Shown one piece after another: positions 1 through 13,863 of a DNA stretch of 64,000 nucleotides (positions within the stretch are counted from its first letter, which is position 1; the number at the start of each line of letters is the position of its first letter). Location: positions 1,736,001 through 1,800,000 of the forward strand of contig JAZGTN010000150.1 of NCBI GenBank assembly GCA_037783415.1. Direction: 5' to 3'. Under the pieces are notes generated by a model. It ran no database searches. It was given only the letters and a program-made list of their open reading frames with translations, and was not told the DNA's origin. Position numbers and translations under genes: made by a program. Source of the stretch: Leptasterias polaris. Its lineage: Eukaryota > Echinodermata > Asteroidea > Forcipulatida > Asteriidae.

Positions 1-943
1 TAGCTGTGTATCAAGAGTTCGCAATTAAGGAAAATCTGAATTAAGAACTTAATTTGTGTCATCTAGTTTTAAAAACTAAGAGCTTTTCTATTTTATAATA
101 AATGAACCGCACCGGTTTGCTTGTCTCCAGAACTTAAAACTTCAACATACCATTGGGTTCATGGATTCTTCTTCAAATATCAAGATCTAAGATGAATGGG
201 CCAGTTTGAATTTCAGCAACAAGATCTTCTTCAATTTGAGGCTCATCTTCAACAGTCTCCTTCGTTCCTCGTATTCATGTATTCGTTGCATAGAGGTAAA
301 ACTCTTCGGTGCATAATTGTAGCACTGATTGACTTGAAAGAGTTCCTCTTTTGCTCAAAGCGGAAACCTGTAAAAACAAGGAATATAAAAGTTCACCTTC
401 ACTAGGGGCCGTAATCTGCTTCAAATCTCAAGGTATTCATTTCAAGCTACAGACAACCCCTACTTGGATGATAGTCTTTGTCGTATTGGAGAAAGAGAAT
501 AAACAGCACCCAGGCTAAGCTGATTCAACATCTATCAGTGCCTGGTTAGGGCCTCATAGCTGTGAATCAAGAGTTTCCACCTACTGGTAAATACAAAGAG
601 TCATACACGCATTCTGTAACTGTACAGCTACAAATAAAGACTCCTCATCCTCGATTGAGCTCAATGTTGTCCTGGAGTATGACAATAAACTGCACCCCAA
701 GCTAAGCTGGCTCAACATTTGCCAGAGCCTGGTTAGGGCCTAATGTCTTAGCTGTGTATCAAGAGTTCGCAATTAAGGAAAATCTGAATTAAGAACTTAA
801 TTTGTGTCATCTAGTTTTAAAAACAAAGAGCTTTTCCATTTTATAATAAATGAACCGCACCGGTTTGCTTGTCTCCAGAACTTAAAACTTCAACATACCA
901 TTGGGTTCATGGATTCTTCTTCAAATATCAAGATCTAAGATGA

Positions 944-3900
944 ATGGGCCAGTTTGAATTTCAGCAACAAGATCTTCTTCAATTTGAGGCTCATCTTCTT
1001 CAACAGTCTCCTTCGTTCCTCGTTTTCATGTATTCGTTGCATAGAGGTAAAACTCTTCGGTGCATAATTGTAGCACTGATTGACTTGAAAGAGTTCCTCT
1101 TTTGCTCAAAGCGGAAACCTGTAAAAACAAGGAATATAAAAGTTCTCCTTCACTAGGGGCCGTAATCTGCTTCAAATCTCAAGGTATTCATTTCACACTA
1201 CAGACAACCCCTACTTGGATGATAGTCTTTGTCGTATTGGAGAAAGAGAATAAACAGCACCCAGGCTAAGCTGGTTCAACATCTATCAGTGCCTGAAGGT
1301 TAGGGCCTTATAGCTGTGCATCAAGAGCTTCCACCTACTGGTAAATACAGAGAGTCATATGCATTCTGTAACTGTACAGCTACAAATAAAGACACCTCGT
1401 CCTCGGATGACAACACTCAATGTTGTCCTGGAGTATGACAATAAACTGCACCCCAAGCTAAGCTGGCTCAACATCTGCCAGAGCCTGGTTAGGGCCTTAT
1501 AAAATAGATGTGTATCAAGAGTTCCCACTTACGGAAAATCGACTTCATTCTGTACCATCAAGATTTTGTTCCACCACAGAACAATATCATCAAAAAAGCC
1601 ATCAACTTTCAACTAGCAAGAAATTAATTTGTATCATCTAGTTTTAAAAACTAAGAAAGAGCTTTTCCATTTTATAATAAATGAACCGCACCGGTTTGCT
1701 TGTCTCCAGAACTTAAAACTTCAACATACCATTGGGTTCATGGATTCTTCTTCAAATATCAAGATCTAAGATGAATGGGCCAGTTTGAATTTCAGCAACA
1801 AGATCTTCTTCAATTTGAGGCTCATCTTCTTCAACAGTCTCCTTCGTTCCTCGTTTTCATGTATTCGTTGCATAGAGGTGAAACTCTTCGGTGCATAATT
1901 GTAGCACTGATTGACTTGAAAGAGTTCCTCTTTTGCTCAAAGCGGAAACCTGTAAAAACAAGGAATATAAAAGTTCTCCTTCACTAGGGGCCGTAATCTG
2001 CTTCAAATCTCAAGGTATTCATTTCAAGCTACAGACAACCCCTACTTGGATGATAGTCTTTGTCGTATTGGAGAAAGAGAATAAACAGCACCCAGGCTAA
2101 GCTGGTTCAACATCTATCAGTGCCTGGTTAGGGCCTCATAGCTGTGAATCAAGAGTTTCCACCTACTGGTAAATACAAAGAGTCATACACGCATTCTGTA
2201 ACTGTACAGCTACAAATAAAGACTCCTCATCCTCGATTGAGCTCAATGTTGTCCTGGAGTATGACAATAAACTGCACCCCAAGCTAAGCTGGCTCAACAT
2301 TTGCCAGAGCCTGGTTAGGGCCTAATGTCTTAGCTGTGTATCAAGAGTTCGCAATTAAGGAAAATCTGAATTAAGAACTTAATTTGTGTCATCTAGTTTT
2401 AAAAACTAAGAGCTTTTCTATTTTATAATAAATGAACCGCACCGGTTTGCTTGTCTCCAGAACTTAAAACTTCAACATACCATTGGGTTCATGGATTCTT
2501 CTTCAAATATCAAGATCTAAGATGAATGGGCCAGTTTGAATTTCAGCAACAAGATCTTCAATTTGAGGCTCATCTTCTTCAACAGTCTCCTTCGTTCCTC
2601 GTTTTCATGTATTCGTTGCATAGAGGTAAAACTCTTCGGTGCATAATTGTAGCACTGATTGACTTGAAAGAGTTCCTCTTTTGCTCAAAGCGGAAACCTG
2701 TAAAAACAAGGAATATAAAAGTTCTCCTTCACTAGGGGCCGTAATCTGCTTCAAATCTCAAGGTATTCATTTCACACTACAGACAACCCTACTTGGATGA
2801 TAGTCTTTGTCGTATTGGAGAAAGAGAATAAACAGCACCCAGGCTAAGCTGATTCAACATCTATCAGTGCCTGGTTAGGGCCTCATAGCTGTGAATCAAG
2901 AGTTTCCACCTACTGGTAAATACAAAGAGTCATACACGCATTCTGTAACTGTACAGCTACAAATAAAGACTCCTCATCCTCGATTGAGCTCAATGTTGTC
3001 CTGGAGTATGACAATAAACTGCACCCCAAGCTAAGCTGGCTCAACATTTGCCAGAGCCTGGTTAGGGCCTAATGTCTTAGCTGTGTATCAAGAGTTCGCA
3101 ATTAAGGAAAATCTGAATTAAGAACTTAATTTGTGTCATCTAGTTTTAAAAACTAAGAGCTTTTCTATTTTATAATAAATGAACCGCACCGGTTTGCTTG
3201 TCTCCAGAACTTAAAACTTCAACATACCATTGGGTTCATGGATTCTTCTTCAAATATCAAGATCTAAGATGAATGGGCCAGTTTGAATTTCAGCAACAAG
3301 ATATTCTTCAATTTGAGGCTCATCTTCTTCAACAGTCTCCTTCGTTCCTCGTTTTCATGTATTCGTTGCATAGAGGTAAAACTCTTCGGTGCATAATTGT
3401 AGCACTGATTGACTTGAAAGAGTTCCTCTTTTGCTCAAAGCGGAAACCTGTAAAAACAGGGAATATAAAAGTTCTCCTTCACTAGGGGCCGTAATCTGCT
3501 TCAAATCTCAAGGTATTCATTTCACACTACAGACAACCCTACTTGGATGATAGTCTTTGTCGTATTGGAGAAAGAGAATAAACAGCACCCAGGCTAAGCT
3601 GGTTCAACATCTATCAGTGCCTGAAGGTTAGGGCCTTATAGCTGTGCATCAAGAGCTTCCACCTACTGGTAAATACAGAGAGTCATATGCATTCTGTAAC
3701 TGTACAGCTACAAATAAAGACTCCTCGTCCTCGGATGACAACACTCAATGTTGTCCTGGAGTATGACAATAAACTGCATCCCAAGCTAAGCTGGCTCAAC
3801 ATCTGCCAGAGCCTGGTTAGGGCCTTATAAAATAGATGTGTATCAAGAGTTCCCACTTACGGAAAATCGACTTCATTCTGTACCATCAAGATTTTGTTCC

Positions 3901-5601
3901 ACCACAGAACAATATCATCAAAAAAGCCATCAACTTTCAACTAGCAAGAAATTAATTTGTATCATCTAGTTTTAAAAACTAAGAAAGAGCTTTTCCATTT
4001 TATAATAAATGAACCGCACCGGTTTGCTTGTCTCCAGAACTTAAAACTTCAACATACCATTGGGTTCATGGATTCTTCTTCAAATATCAAGATCTAAGAT
4101 GAATGGGCCAGTTTGAATTTCAGCAACAAGATCTTCTTCAATTTGAGGCTCATCTTCTTCAACAGTCTCCTTCGTTCCTCGTTTTCATGTATTCGTTGCA
4201 TAGAGGTGAAACTCTTCGGTGCATAATTGTAGCACTGATTGACTTGAAAGAGTTCCTCTTTTGCTCAAAGCGGAAACCTGTAAAAACAAGGAATATAAAA
4301 GTTCTCCTTCACTAGGGGCCGTAATCTGCTTCAAATCTCAAGGTATTCATTTCAAGCTACAGACAACCCCTACTTGGATGATAGTCTTTGTCGTATTGGA
4401 GAAAGAGAATAAACAGCACCCAGGCTAAGCTGGTTCAACATCTATCAGTGCCTGGTTAGGGCCTCATAGCTGTGAATCAAGAGTTTCCACCTACTGGTAA
4501 ATACAAAGAGTCATACACGCATTCTGTAACTGTACAGCTACAAATAAAGACTCCTCATCCTCGATTGAGCTCAATGTTGTCCTGGAGTATGACAATAAAC
4601 TGCACCCCAAGCTAAGCTGGCTCAACATTTGCCAGAGCCTGGTTAGGGCCTAATGTCTTAGCTGTGTATCAAGAGTTCGCAATTAAGGAAAATCTGAATT
4701 AAGAACTTAATTTGTGTCATCTAGTTTTAAAAACTAAGAGCTTTTCTATTTTATAATAAATGAACCGCACCGGTTTGCTTGTCTCCAGAACTTAAAACTT
4801 CAACATACCATTGGGTTCATGGATTCTTCTTCAAATATCAAGATCTAAGATGAATGGGCCAGTTTGAATTTCAGCAACAAGATCTTCTTCAATTTGAGGC
4901 TCATCTTCTTCAACAGTCTCCTTCGTTCCTCGTTTTCATGTATTCGTTGCATAGAGGTAAAACTCTTCGGTGCATAATTGTAGCACTGATTGACTTGAAA
5001 GAGTTCCTCTTTTGCTCAAAGCGGAAACCTGTAAAAACAAGGAATATAAAAGATCTCCTTCACTTGGGGCCGTAATCTGCTTCAAATCTCAAGGTATTCA
5101 TTTCAAGCTACAGACAACCCCTACTTGGATGATAGTCTTTGTCGTATTGGAGAAAGAGAATAAACAGCACCCAGGCTAAGCTGGTTCAACATCTATCAGT
5201 GCCTGGTTAGGGCCTCATAGCTGTGAATCAAGAGTTTCCACCTACTGGTAAATACAAAGAGTCATACACGCATTCTGTAACTGTACAGCTACAAATAAAG
5301 ACTCCTCATCCTCGATTGAGCTCAATGTTGTCCTGGAGTATGACAATAAACTGCACCCCAAGCTAAGCTGGCTCAACATTTGCCAGAGCCTGGTTAGGGC
5401 CTAATGTCTTAGCTGTGTATCAAGAGTTCGCAATTAAGGAAAATCTGAATTAAGAACTTAATTTGTGTCATCTAGTTTTAAAAACTAAGAGCTTTTCTAT
5501 TTTATAATAAATGAACCGCACCGGTTTGCTTGTCTCCAGAACTTAAAACTTCAACATACCATTGGGTTCATGGATTCTTCTTCAAATATCAAGATCTAAG
5601 A
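944..5601. repeat. Higher-order repeat of about 2.33 kb, two copies
   Basis: Monomers at 944, 1775 and 2526 recur in the same order at 3273, 4103 and 4854, giving two blocks (944-3272 and 3273-5601) of 2329 and 2332 bp. The first monomer of each block is followed by the long spacer (831 and 830 bp). The second monomer of each carries the same private change that gives HRGE instead of HRGK in the short ORF. The monomer at 196 and the one at 5605 also share private variants (HLQQ and KVHLH), 5409 bp apart. This points to duplication of multi-monomer blocks, as in unequal exchange. Confidence 0.88.
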
Positions 5602-6353
5602 TGAATGGGCCAGTTTGAATTTCAGCAACAAGATCTTCTTCAATTTGAGGCTCATCTTCAACAGTCTCCTTCGTTCCTCGTATTCATGTATTCGTTGCAT
5701 AGAGGTAAAACTCTTCGGTGCATAATTGTAGCACTGATTGACTTGAAAGAGTTCCTCTTTTGCTCAAAGCGGAAACCTGTAAAAACAAGGAATATAAAAG
5801 TTCACCTTCACTAGGGGCCGTAATCTGCTTCAAATCTCAAGGTATTCATTTCAAGCTACAGACAACCCCTACTTGGATGATAGTCTTTGTCGTATTGGAG
5901 AAAGAGAATAAACAGCACCCAGGCTAAGCTGATTCAACATCTATCAGTGCCTGGTTAGGGCCTCATAGCTGTGAATCAAGAGTTTCCACCTACTGGTAAA
6001 TACAAAGAGTCATACACGCATTCTGTAACTGTACAGCTACAAATAAAGACTCCTCATCCTCGATTGAGCTCAATGTTGTCCTGGAGTATGACAATAAACT
6101 GCACCCCAAGCTAAGCTGGCTCAACATTTGCCAGAGCCTGGTTAGGGCCTAATGTCTTAGCTGTGTATCAAGAGTTCGCAATTAAGGAAAATCTGAATTA
6201 AGAACTTAATTTGTGTCATCTAGTTTTTAAAAACTAAGAGCTTTTCTATTTTATAATAAATGAACCGCACCGGTTTGCTTGTCTCCAGAACTTAAAACTT
6301 CAACATACCATTGAGTTCATGGATTCTTCTTCAAATATCAAGATCTAAGATGA

Positions 6354-9300
6354 ATGGGCCAGTTTGAATTTCAGCAACAAGATCTTCTTCAATTTGAGGC
6401 TCATCTTCTTCAACAGTCTCCTTCGTTCCTCGTTTTCATGTATTCGTTGCATAGAGGTAAAACTCTTCGGTGCATAATTGTAGCACTGATTGACTTGAAA
6501 GAGTTCCTCTTTTGCTCAAAGCGGAAACCTGTAAAAACAAGGAATATAAAAGTTCTCCTTCACTTGGGGCCGTAATCTGCTTCAAATCTCAAGGTATTCA
6601 TTTCAAGCTACAGACAACCCCTACTTGGATGATAGTCTTTGTCGTATTGGAGAAAGAGAATAAACAGCACCCAGGCTAAGCTGGTTCAACATCTATCAGT
6701 GCCTGGTTTGGGCCTCATAGCTGTGAATCAAGAGTTTCCACCTACTGGTAAATACAAAGAGTCATACACGCATTCTGTAACTGTACAGCTACAAATAAAG
6801 ACTCCTCATCCTCGATTGAGCTCAATGTTGTCCTGGAGTATGACAATAAACTGCACCCCAAGCTAAGCTGGCTCAACATTTGCCAGAGCCTGGTTAGGGC
6901 CTAATGTCTTAGCTGTGTATCAAGAGTTCGCAATTAAGGAAAATCTGAATTAAGAACTTAATTTGTGTCATCTAGTTTTAAAAACTAAGAGCTTTTCTAT
7001 TTTATAATAAATGAACCGCACCGGTTTGCTTGTCTCCAGAACTTAAAACTTCAACATACCATTGGGTTCATGGATTCTTCTTCAAATATCAAGATCTAAG
7101 CGGCCAGTTTGAATTTCAGCAACAAGATCTTCTTCAACAGTCTCCTTCGTTCCTCGTTTTCATGTATTCGTTGCATAGAGGTAAAACTCTTCGGTGCATA
7201 ATTGTAGCACTGATTGACTTGAAAGAGTTCCTCTTTTGCTCAAAGCGGAAACCTGTAAAAACAAGGAATATAAAAGTTCTCCTTCACTAGGGGCCGTAAT
7301 CTGCTTCAAATCTCAAGGTATTCATTTCAAGCTACAGACAACCCCTACTTGGATGATAGTCTTTGTCGTATTGGAGAAAGAGAATAAACAGCACCCAGGC
7401 TAAGCTGGTTCAACATCTATCAGTGCCTGGTTAGGGCCTCATAGCTGTGAATCAAGAGTTTCCACCTACTGGTAAATACAAAGAGTCATACACGCATTCT
7501 GTAACTGTACAGCTACAAATAAAGACTCCTCATCCTCGACTGAGCTCAATGTTGTCCTGGAATATGACAATAAACTGCACCCCAAGCTAAGCTGGCTCAA
7601 CATTTGCCAGAGCCTGGTTAGGGCCTAATGTCTTAGCTGTGTATCAAGAGTTCGCAATTAAGGAAAATCTGAATTAAGAACTTAATTTGTGTCATCTAGT
7701 TTTAAAAACTAAGAGCTTTTCTATTTTATAATAAATGAACCGCACCGGTTTGCTTGTCTCCAGAACTTAAAACTTCAACATACCATTGGGTTCATGGATT
7801 CTTCTTCAAATATCAAGATCTAAGCGGCCAGTTTGAATTTCAGCAACAAGATCTTCTTCAACAGTCTCCTTCGTTCCTCGTTTTCATGTATTCGTTGCAA
7901 AGAGTTAAAACTCTTCGGTGCATAATTGTAGCACTGATTGACTTGAAAGAGTTCCTCTTTTGCTCAAAGCGGAAACCTGTAAAAACAAGGAATATAAAAG
8001 TTCTCCTTCACTAGGGGCCGTAATCTGCTTCAAATCTCAAGGTATTCATTTCAAGCTACAGACAACCCCTCTTTGGATGATAGTCTTTGTCGTATTAGAG
8101 AAAGAGAATAAACAGTACCCAGGCTAAGCTGGTTCAACATCTATCAGTGCCTGAAGGTTAGGGCCTTATAGCTGTGCATCAAGAGCTTCCACCTACTGGT
8201 AAATACAGAGAGTCATATGCATTCTGTAACTGTACAGCTACAAATAAAGACTCCTCGTCCTCGGATGACAACACTCAATGTTGTCCTGGAGTATGACAAT
8301 AAACTGCACCCCAAGCTAAGCTGGCTCAACATCTGCCAGAGCCTGGTTAGGGCCTTATAAAATAGATGTGTATCAAGAGTTCCCACTTACGGAAAATCGA
8401 CTTCATTCTGTACCATCAAGATTTTGTTCCACCACAGAACAATATCATCAAAAAAGCCATCAACTTTCAACTAGCAAGAAATTAATTTGTGTCATCTAGT
8501 TTTAAAAACTATGAAAGAGCTTTTCCATTTTATAATAAATGAACCGCACCGGTTTGCTTGTCTCCAGAACTTAAAACTTCAACATACCATTGGGTTCATG
8601 GATTCTTCTTCAAATATCAAGATCTAAGATGAATGGGCCAGTTTGAATTTCAGCAACAAGATCTTCTTCAATTTGAGGCTCATCTTCTTCAACAGTCTCC
8701 TTCGTTCCTCGTTTTCATGTATTCGTTGCATAGAGGTAAAACTCTTCGGTGCATAATTGTAGCACTGATTGACTTGAAAGAGTTCCTCTTTTGCTCAAAG
8801 CGGAAACCTGTAAAAACAAGGAATATAAAAGTTCTCCTTCACTAGGGGCCGTAATCTGCTTCAAATCTCAAGGTATTCATTTCAAGCTACAGACAACCCC
8901 TACTTGGATGATAGTCTTTGTCGTATTGGAGAAAGAGAATAAACAGCACCCAGGCTAAGCTGGTTCAACATCTATCAGTGCCTGGTTAGGGCCTCATAGC
9001 TGGGAATCAAGAGTTTCCACCTACTGGTAAATACAAAGAGTCATACACGCATTCTGTAACTGTACAGCTACAAATAAAGACTCCTCATCCTCGATTGAGC
9101 TCAATGTTGTCCTGGAGTATGACAATAAACTGCACCCCAAGCTAAGCTGGCTCAATATTTGCCAGAGCCTGGTTAGGGCCTAATGTCTTAGCTGTGTATC
9201 AAGAGTTCGCAATTAAGGAAAATCTGAATTAAGAACTTAATTTGTGTCATCTAGTTTTAAAAACTAAGAGCTTTTCTATTTTATAATAAATGAACCGCAC

Positions 9301-12300
9301 CGGTTTGCTTGTCTCCAGAACTTAAAACTTCAACATACCATTGGGTTCATGGATTCTTCTTCAAATATCAAGATCTAAGCGGCCAGTTTGAATTTCAGCA
9401 ACAAGATCTTCTTCAACAGTCTCCTTCGTTCCTCGTTTTCATGTATTCGTTGCAAAGTGTTAAAACTCTTCGGTGCATAATTGTAGCACTGATTGACTTG
9501 AAAGAGTTCCTCTTTTGCTCAAAGCGGAAACCTGTAAAAACAAGGAATATAAAAGTTCTCCTTCACTAGGGGCCGTAATCTGCTTCAAATCTCAAGGTAT
9601 TCATTTCAAGCTACAGACAACCCCTACTTGGATGATAGTCTTTGTCGTATTGGAGAAAGAGAATAAACAGCACCCAGGCTAAGCTGATTCAACATCTATC
9701 AGTGCCTGGTTAGGGCCTCATAGCTGTGAATCAAGAGTTTCCACCTACTGGTAAATACAAAGAGTCATACACGCATTCTGTAACTGTACAGCTACAAATA
9801 AAGACTCCTCATCCTCGATTGAGCTCAATGTTGTCCTGGAGTATGACAATAAACTGCACCCCAAGCTAAGCTGGCTCAACATTTGCCAGAGCCTGGTTAG
9901 GGCCTAATGTCTTAGCTGTGTATCAAGAGTTCGCAATTAAGGAAAATCTGAATTAAGAACTTAATTTGTGTCATCTAGTTTTTAAAAACTAAGAGCTTTT
10001 CTATTTTATAATAAATGAACCGCACCGGTTTGCTTGTCTCCAGAACTTAAAACTTCAACATACCATTGAGTTCATGGATTCTTCTTCAAATATCAAGATC
10101 TAAGATGAATGGGCCAGTTTGAATTTCAGCAACAAGATCTTCTTCAATTTGAGGCTCATCTTCTTCAACAGTCTCCTTCGTTCCTCGTTTTCATGTATTC
10201 GTTGCATAGAGGTAAAACTCTTCGGTGCATAATTGTAGCACTGATTGACTTGAAAGAGTTCCTCTTTTGCTCAAAGCGGAAACCTGTAAAAACAAGGAAT
10301 ATAAAAGTTCTCCTTCACTTGGGGCCGTAATCTGCTTCAAATCTCAAGGTATTCATTTCAAGCTACAGACAACCCCTACTTGGATGATAGTCTTTGTCGT
10401 ATTGGAGAAAGAGAATAAACAGCACCCAGGCTAAGCTGGTTCAACATCTATCAGTGCCTGGTTTGGGCCTCATAGCTGTGAATCAAGAGTTTCCACCTAC
10501 TGGTAAATACAAAGAGTCATACACGCATTCTGTAACTGTACAGCTACAAATAAAGACTCCTCATCCTCGATTGAGCTCAATGTTGTCCTGGAGTATGACA
10601 ATAAACTGCACCCCAAGCTAAGCTGGCTCAACATTTGCCAGAGCCTGGTTAGGGCCTAATGTCTTAGCTGTGTATCAAGAGTTCGCAATTAAGGAAAATC
10701 TGAATTAAGAACTTAATTTGTGTCATCTAGTTTTAAAAACTAAGAGCTTTTCTATTTTATAATAAATGAACCGCACCGGTTTGCTTGTCTCCAGAACTTA
10801 AAACTTCAACATACCATTGGGTTCATGGATTCTTCTTCAAATATCAAGATCTAAGCGGCCAGTTTGAATTTCAGCAACAAGATCTTCTTCAACAGTCTCC
10901 TTCGTTCCTCGTTTTCATGTATTCGTTGCATAGAGGTAAAACTCTTCGGTGCATAATTGTAGCACTGATTGACTTGAAAGAGTTCCTCTTTTGCTCAAAG
11001 CGGAAACCTGTAAAAACAAGGAATATAAAAGTTCTCCTTCACTAGGGGCCGTAATCTGCTTCAAATCTCAAGGTATTCATTTCAAGCTACAGACAACCCC
11101 TACTTGGATGATAGTCTTTGTCGTATTGGAGAAAGAGAATAAACAGCACCCAGGCTAAGCTGGTTCAACATCTATCAGTGCCTGGTTAGGGCCTCATAGC
11201 TGTGAATCAAGAGTTTCCACCTACTGGTAAATACAAAGAGTCATACACGCATTCTGTAACTGTACAGCTACAAATAAAGACTCCTCATCCTCGACTGAGC
11301 TCAATGTTGTCCTGGAATATGACAATAAACTGCACCCCAAGCTAAGCTGGCTCAACATTTGCCAGAGCCTGGTTAGGGCCTAATGTCTTAGCTGTGTATC
11401 AAGAGTTCGCAATTAAGGAAAATCTGAATTAAGAACTTAATTTGTGTCATCTAGTTTTAAAAACTAAGAGCTTTTCTATTTTATAATAAATGAACCGCAC
11501 CGGTTTGCTTGTCTCCAGAACTTAAAACTTCAACATACCATTGGGTTCATGGATTCTTCTTCAAATATCAAGATCTAAGCGGCCAGTTTGAATTTCAGCA
11601 ACAAGATCTTCTTCAACAGTCTCCTTCGTTCCTCGTTTTCATGTATTCGTTGCAAAGAGTTAAAACTCTTCGGTGCATAATTGTAGCACTGATTGACTTG
11701 AAAGAGTTCCTCTTTTGCTCAAAGCGGAAACCTGTAAAAACAAGGAATATAAAAGTTCTCCTTCACTAGGGGCCGTAATCTGCTTCAAATCTCAAGGTAT
11801 TCATTTCAAGCTACAGACAACCCCTCTTTGGATGATAGTCTTTGTCGTATTAGAGAAAGAGAATAAACAGTACCCAGGCTAAGCTGGTTCAACATCTATC
11901 AGTGCCTGAAAGTTAGGGCCTTATAGCTGTGCATCAAGAGCTTCCACCTACTGGTAAATACAGAGAGTCATATGCATTCTGTAACTGTACAGCTACAAAT
12001 AAAGACTCCTCGTCCTCGGATGACAACACTCAATGTTGTCCTGGAGTATGACAATAAACTGCACCCCAAGCTAAGCTGGCTCAACATCTGCCAGAGCCTG
12101 GTTAGGGCCTTATAAAATAGATGTGTATCAAGAGTTCCCACTTACGGAAAATCGACTTCATTCTGTACCATCAAGATTTTGTTCCACCACAGAACAATAT
12201 CATCAAAAAAGCCATCAACTTTCAACTAGCAAGAAATTAATTTGTGTCATCTAGTTTTAAAAACTATGAAAGAGCTTTTCCATTTTATAATAAATGAACC

Positions 12301-13863
12301 GCACCGGTTTGCTTGTCTCCAGAACTTAAAACTTCAACATACCATTGGGTTCATGGATTCTTCTTCAAATATCAAGATCTAAGATGAATGGGCCAGTTTG
12401 AATTTCAGCAACAAGATCTTCTTCAATTTGAGGCTCATCTTCTTCAACAGTCTCCTTCGTTCCTCGTTTTCATGTATTCGTTGCATAGAGGTAAAACTCT
12501 TCGGTGCATAATTGTAGCACTGATTGACTTGAAAGAGTTCCTCTTTTGCTCAAAGCGGAAACCTGTAAAAACAAGGAATATAAAAGTTCTCCTTCACTAG
12601 GGGCCGTAATCTGCTTCAAATCTCAAGGTATTCATTTCAAGCTACAGACAACCCCTACTTGGATGATAGTCTTTGTCGTATTGGAGAAAGAGAATAAACA
12701 GCACCCAGGCTAAGCTGGTTCAACATCTATCAGTGCCTGGTTAGGGCCTCATAGCTGGGAATCAAGAGTTTCCACCTACTGGTAAATACAAAGAGTCATA
12801 CACGCATTCTGTAACTGTACAGCTACAAATAAAGACTCCTCATCCTCGATTGAGCTCAATGTTGTCCTGGAGTATGACAATAAACTGCACCCCAAGCTAA
12901 GCTGGCTCAATATTTGCCAGAGCCTGGTTAGGGCCTAATGTCTTAGCTGTGTATCAAGAGTTCGCAATTAAGGAAAATCTGAATTAAGAACTTAATTTGT
13001 GTCATCTAGTTTTAAAAACTAAGAGCTTTTCTATTTTATAATAAATGAACCGCACCGGTTTGCTTGTCTCCAGAACTTAAAACTTCAACATACCATTGGG
13101 TTCATGGATTCTTCTTCAAATATCAAGATCTAAGCGGCCAGTTTGAATTTCAGCAACAAGATCTTCTTCAACAGTCTCCTTCGTTCCTCGTTTTCATGTA
13201 TTCGTTGCAAAGTGTTAAAACTCTTCGGTGCTTAATTGTAGCACTGATTGACTTGAAAGAGTTCCTCTTTTGCTCAAAGCGGAAACCTGTAAAAACAAGG
13301 AATATAAAAGTTCTCCTTCACTAGGGGCCGTAATCTGCTTCAAATCTCAAGGTATTCATTTCAAGCTACAGACAACCCCTCTTTGGATGATAGTCTTTGT
13401 CGTATTAGAGAAAGAGAATAAACAGTACCCAGGCTAAGCTGGTTCAACATCTATCAGTGCCTGAAGGTTAGGGCCTTATAGCTGTGCATCAAGAGCTTCC
13501 ACCTACTGGTAAATACAGAGAATCATATGCATTCTGTAACTGTACAGCTACAAATAAAGACTCCTCGTCCTCGGATGACAACACTCAATGTTGTCCTGGA
13601 GTATGACAATAAACTGCACCCCAAGGTAAGCTGGCTCAACATCTGCCAGAGCCTGGTTAGGGCCTTATAAAATAGATGTGTATCAAGAGTTCCCACTTAC
13701 GGAAAATCGACTTCATTCTGTACCATCAAGATTTTGTTCCACCACAGAACAATATCATCAAAAAAGCCATCAACTTTCAACTAGCAAGAAATTAATTTGT
13801 GTCATCTAGTTTTAAAAACTAAGAAAGAGCTTTTCCATTTTATAATAAATGAACCGCACCGGT
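6354..13863. repeat. Higher-order repeat of 3755 bp, two copies
   Basis: Five monomers (6354-10108) are repeated as 10109-13863 with a constant 3755-bp offset. Shared private variants prove block duplication: the TAG-to-TTG change that lengthens the ORF at 6354 and 10109, the GGTTTGGGCC variant near 6706 and 10461, the CTGGGAATC variant near 9000 and 12755, and the CTCAATATTTGCC variant near 9152 and 12907. Only a few differences separate the two blocks, so this duplication is the youngest event visible in the array. A collapsed or expanded assembly here should be kept in mind. Confidence 0.92.

Noticed and set aside
6639..6866. 75-codon frame MSYWRKRINST..., repeated at 10394-10621
   Set aside because: It is open only because GGTTAGGG became GGTTTGGG in one duplicated monomer; other monomers have a stop there.
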